DNA of 33,063 nucleotides from Microcaldota archaeon. Lineage in GTDB: Archaea > Micrarchaeota > Micrarchaeia > Micrarchaeales > CABMGC01. Under the pieces are notes generated by a model. It did not search any database, had not been told where the DNA came from, and saw only the letters and a list, made by a program, of their open reading frames with translations. Below, one piece after another: positions 32,521-33,063 of this stretch; positions within the stretch are counted from its first letter, which is position 1, and the number at the start of each line of letters is the position of its first letter. Position numbers and translations under genes: made by a program. The stretch is from positions 1 through 33,063 of the forward strand of contig JAJZMZ010000017.1 of NCBI GenBank assembly GCA_021848095.1. Reading direction: 5' to 3'.

Positions 32521-33045
32521 ATGATTAAAAAGATTGTTTTTGGAGGAGGTTGTTTCTGGTGCACAGAAGCTGTTTTTGCAATGTTAAAAGGTGTGAAAAA
32601 TACAATCCCAGGATATGCAGGAGGTAATAAGCCAAATCCAAGTTATGAAGAAGTTTGTAATGATGATACAGGACATGCAGAAGTTTTAATGATAGAGTAT
32701 GAAGAAGAAAGTATTTCCTTAAATATACTTTTAGAGGTATTTTTTGAGATGCATGATCCAACATCATTAAACAAACAAGGAGCAGATACTGGTACTCAAT
32801 ACAGATCTGCAATATTTTACTCCGATGAACTTCAAGAAAAAGAAATTAGAGAATTTGTAGAGGAAAAACAAAACAAATTTGATAAAAAAATTGTAACTGA
32901 AATAAAAAAACTTGGAGAGTTTTATCCTGCAGAGGAGTATCATAGAAAATATTATGTAAAAAATAAAGAGCAGCCTTATTGTGATTATGTAATAACTCCA
33001 AAAGTTGAGAAAATTAAAAAAGATTTTAAGAAATTTACAAAATAA
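32521..33045 (+). CDS. msrA: Peptide-methionine (S)-S-oxide reductase
   Basis: The 174 residues start with GGGCFWCTEAVF, which carries the catalytic cysteine of MsrA. YAGGNKPNPSYEEVCNDDTGHAEV, FFEMHDPTSLNKQGADTGTQYRS and FYPAEEYHRKYY follow, all standard. It reduces methionine-S-sulfoxide. TGATTTTATG supplies a ribosome binding site inside the msrB stop region. The stop is 18 nt before the window end, so the gene is complete. Confidence 0.96.
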   Translation: MIKKIVFGGGCFWCTEAVFAMLKGVKNTIPGYAGGNKPNPSYEEVCNDDTGHAEVLMIEYEEESISLNILLEVFFEMHDPTSLNKQGADTGTQYRSAIFYSDELQEKEIREFVEEKQNKFDKKIVTEIKKLGEFYPAEEYHRKYYVKNKEQPYCDYVITPKVEKIKKDFKKFTK

Positions 33046-33063
33046 ATTAAGCCAATTTAGATG

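Overview
The window looks like a piece of a low-GC archaeal chromosome, most plausibly from the DPANN/ARMAN side (Micrarchaeota or Parvarchaeota-like). This is an inference from gene content. Archaeal markers are a class I CCA-adding enzyme, prefoldin beta, isopentenyl phosphate kinase, a tRNA with a bulge-helix-bulge intron, archaeal TATA boxes and GTGA-type ribosome binding sites. Giant surface proteins with 'GGTxPYxYxW' Ig-like repeats and Ser/Thr-rich linkers fit the same picture. Nearly the whole window is coding and most genes lie in tight operons.

Layout. Positions 1-5247 (minus) are one uninterrupted reading frame for a giant secreted Ig-like repeat protein that runs off the left edge; the ORF track missed it because its stop lies outside the window. 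Next come an MtnA-type isomerase, a small unknown protein, and a plus-strand cluster: ankyrin protein, mevalonate kinase, mevalonate-diphosphate-decarboxylase family enzyme and isopentenyl phosphate kinase (7270-10798). A minus-strand PolX/CCA-transferase pair follows. A divergent stand-alone Cdc48/VAT N-domain protein (14035-14592) and a small two-helix membrane protein come next.

Positions 15028-21835 (minus) are a six-gene operon. In transcription order it encodes citrate synthase, isocitrate-type dehydrogenase, MmgE/PrpD dehydratase, a phosphosulfolactate-synthase-like TIM barrel, an unrecognised 470-residue protein, and a D-2-hydroxyacid dehydrogenase. The first three junctions are each exactly 4 nt. 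A malate:quinone-oxidoreductase-like flavoprotein is divergent from it, so malate -> oxaloacetate -> citrate -> isocitrate -> 2-oxoglutarate could be encoded around one promoter region, with PrpD standing in for aconitase. A methylcitrate-type route is the main alternative.

Positions 23371-24501 hold an intron-containing tRNA-Ala(CGC) whose 3' end is repeated about 1 kb downstream. The two copies bracket a VapBC-type toxin-antitoxin pair with its own palindromic operator, which looks like a small tRNA-targeted integrated island. To its right are a broken VOC/PhnB-like gene, a 34-residue-repeat solenoid protein, and a 1439-residue membrane-anchored TIGR03790-like surface protein whose acidic tail continues in frame past its stop. 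After these come tRNA-Lys(TTT), a DHH phosphoesterase/prefoldin beta pair (minus), and an MsrB-MsrA methionine sulfoxide repair operon (plus).

The items most worth following up are the citrate synthase operon with its two poorly understood members, the tRNA-bounded VapBC island, the stand-alone Cdc48 N-domain, the codon-usage break inside mevalonate kinase, and the 34-residue solenoid.
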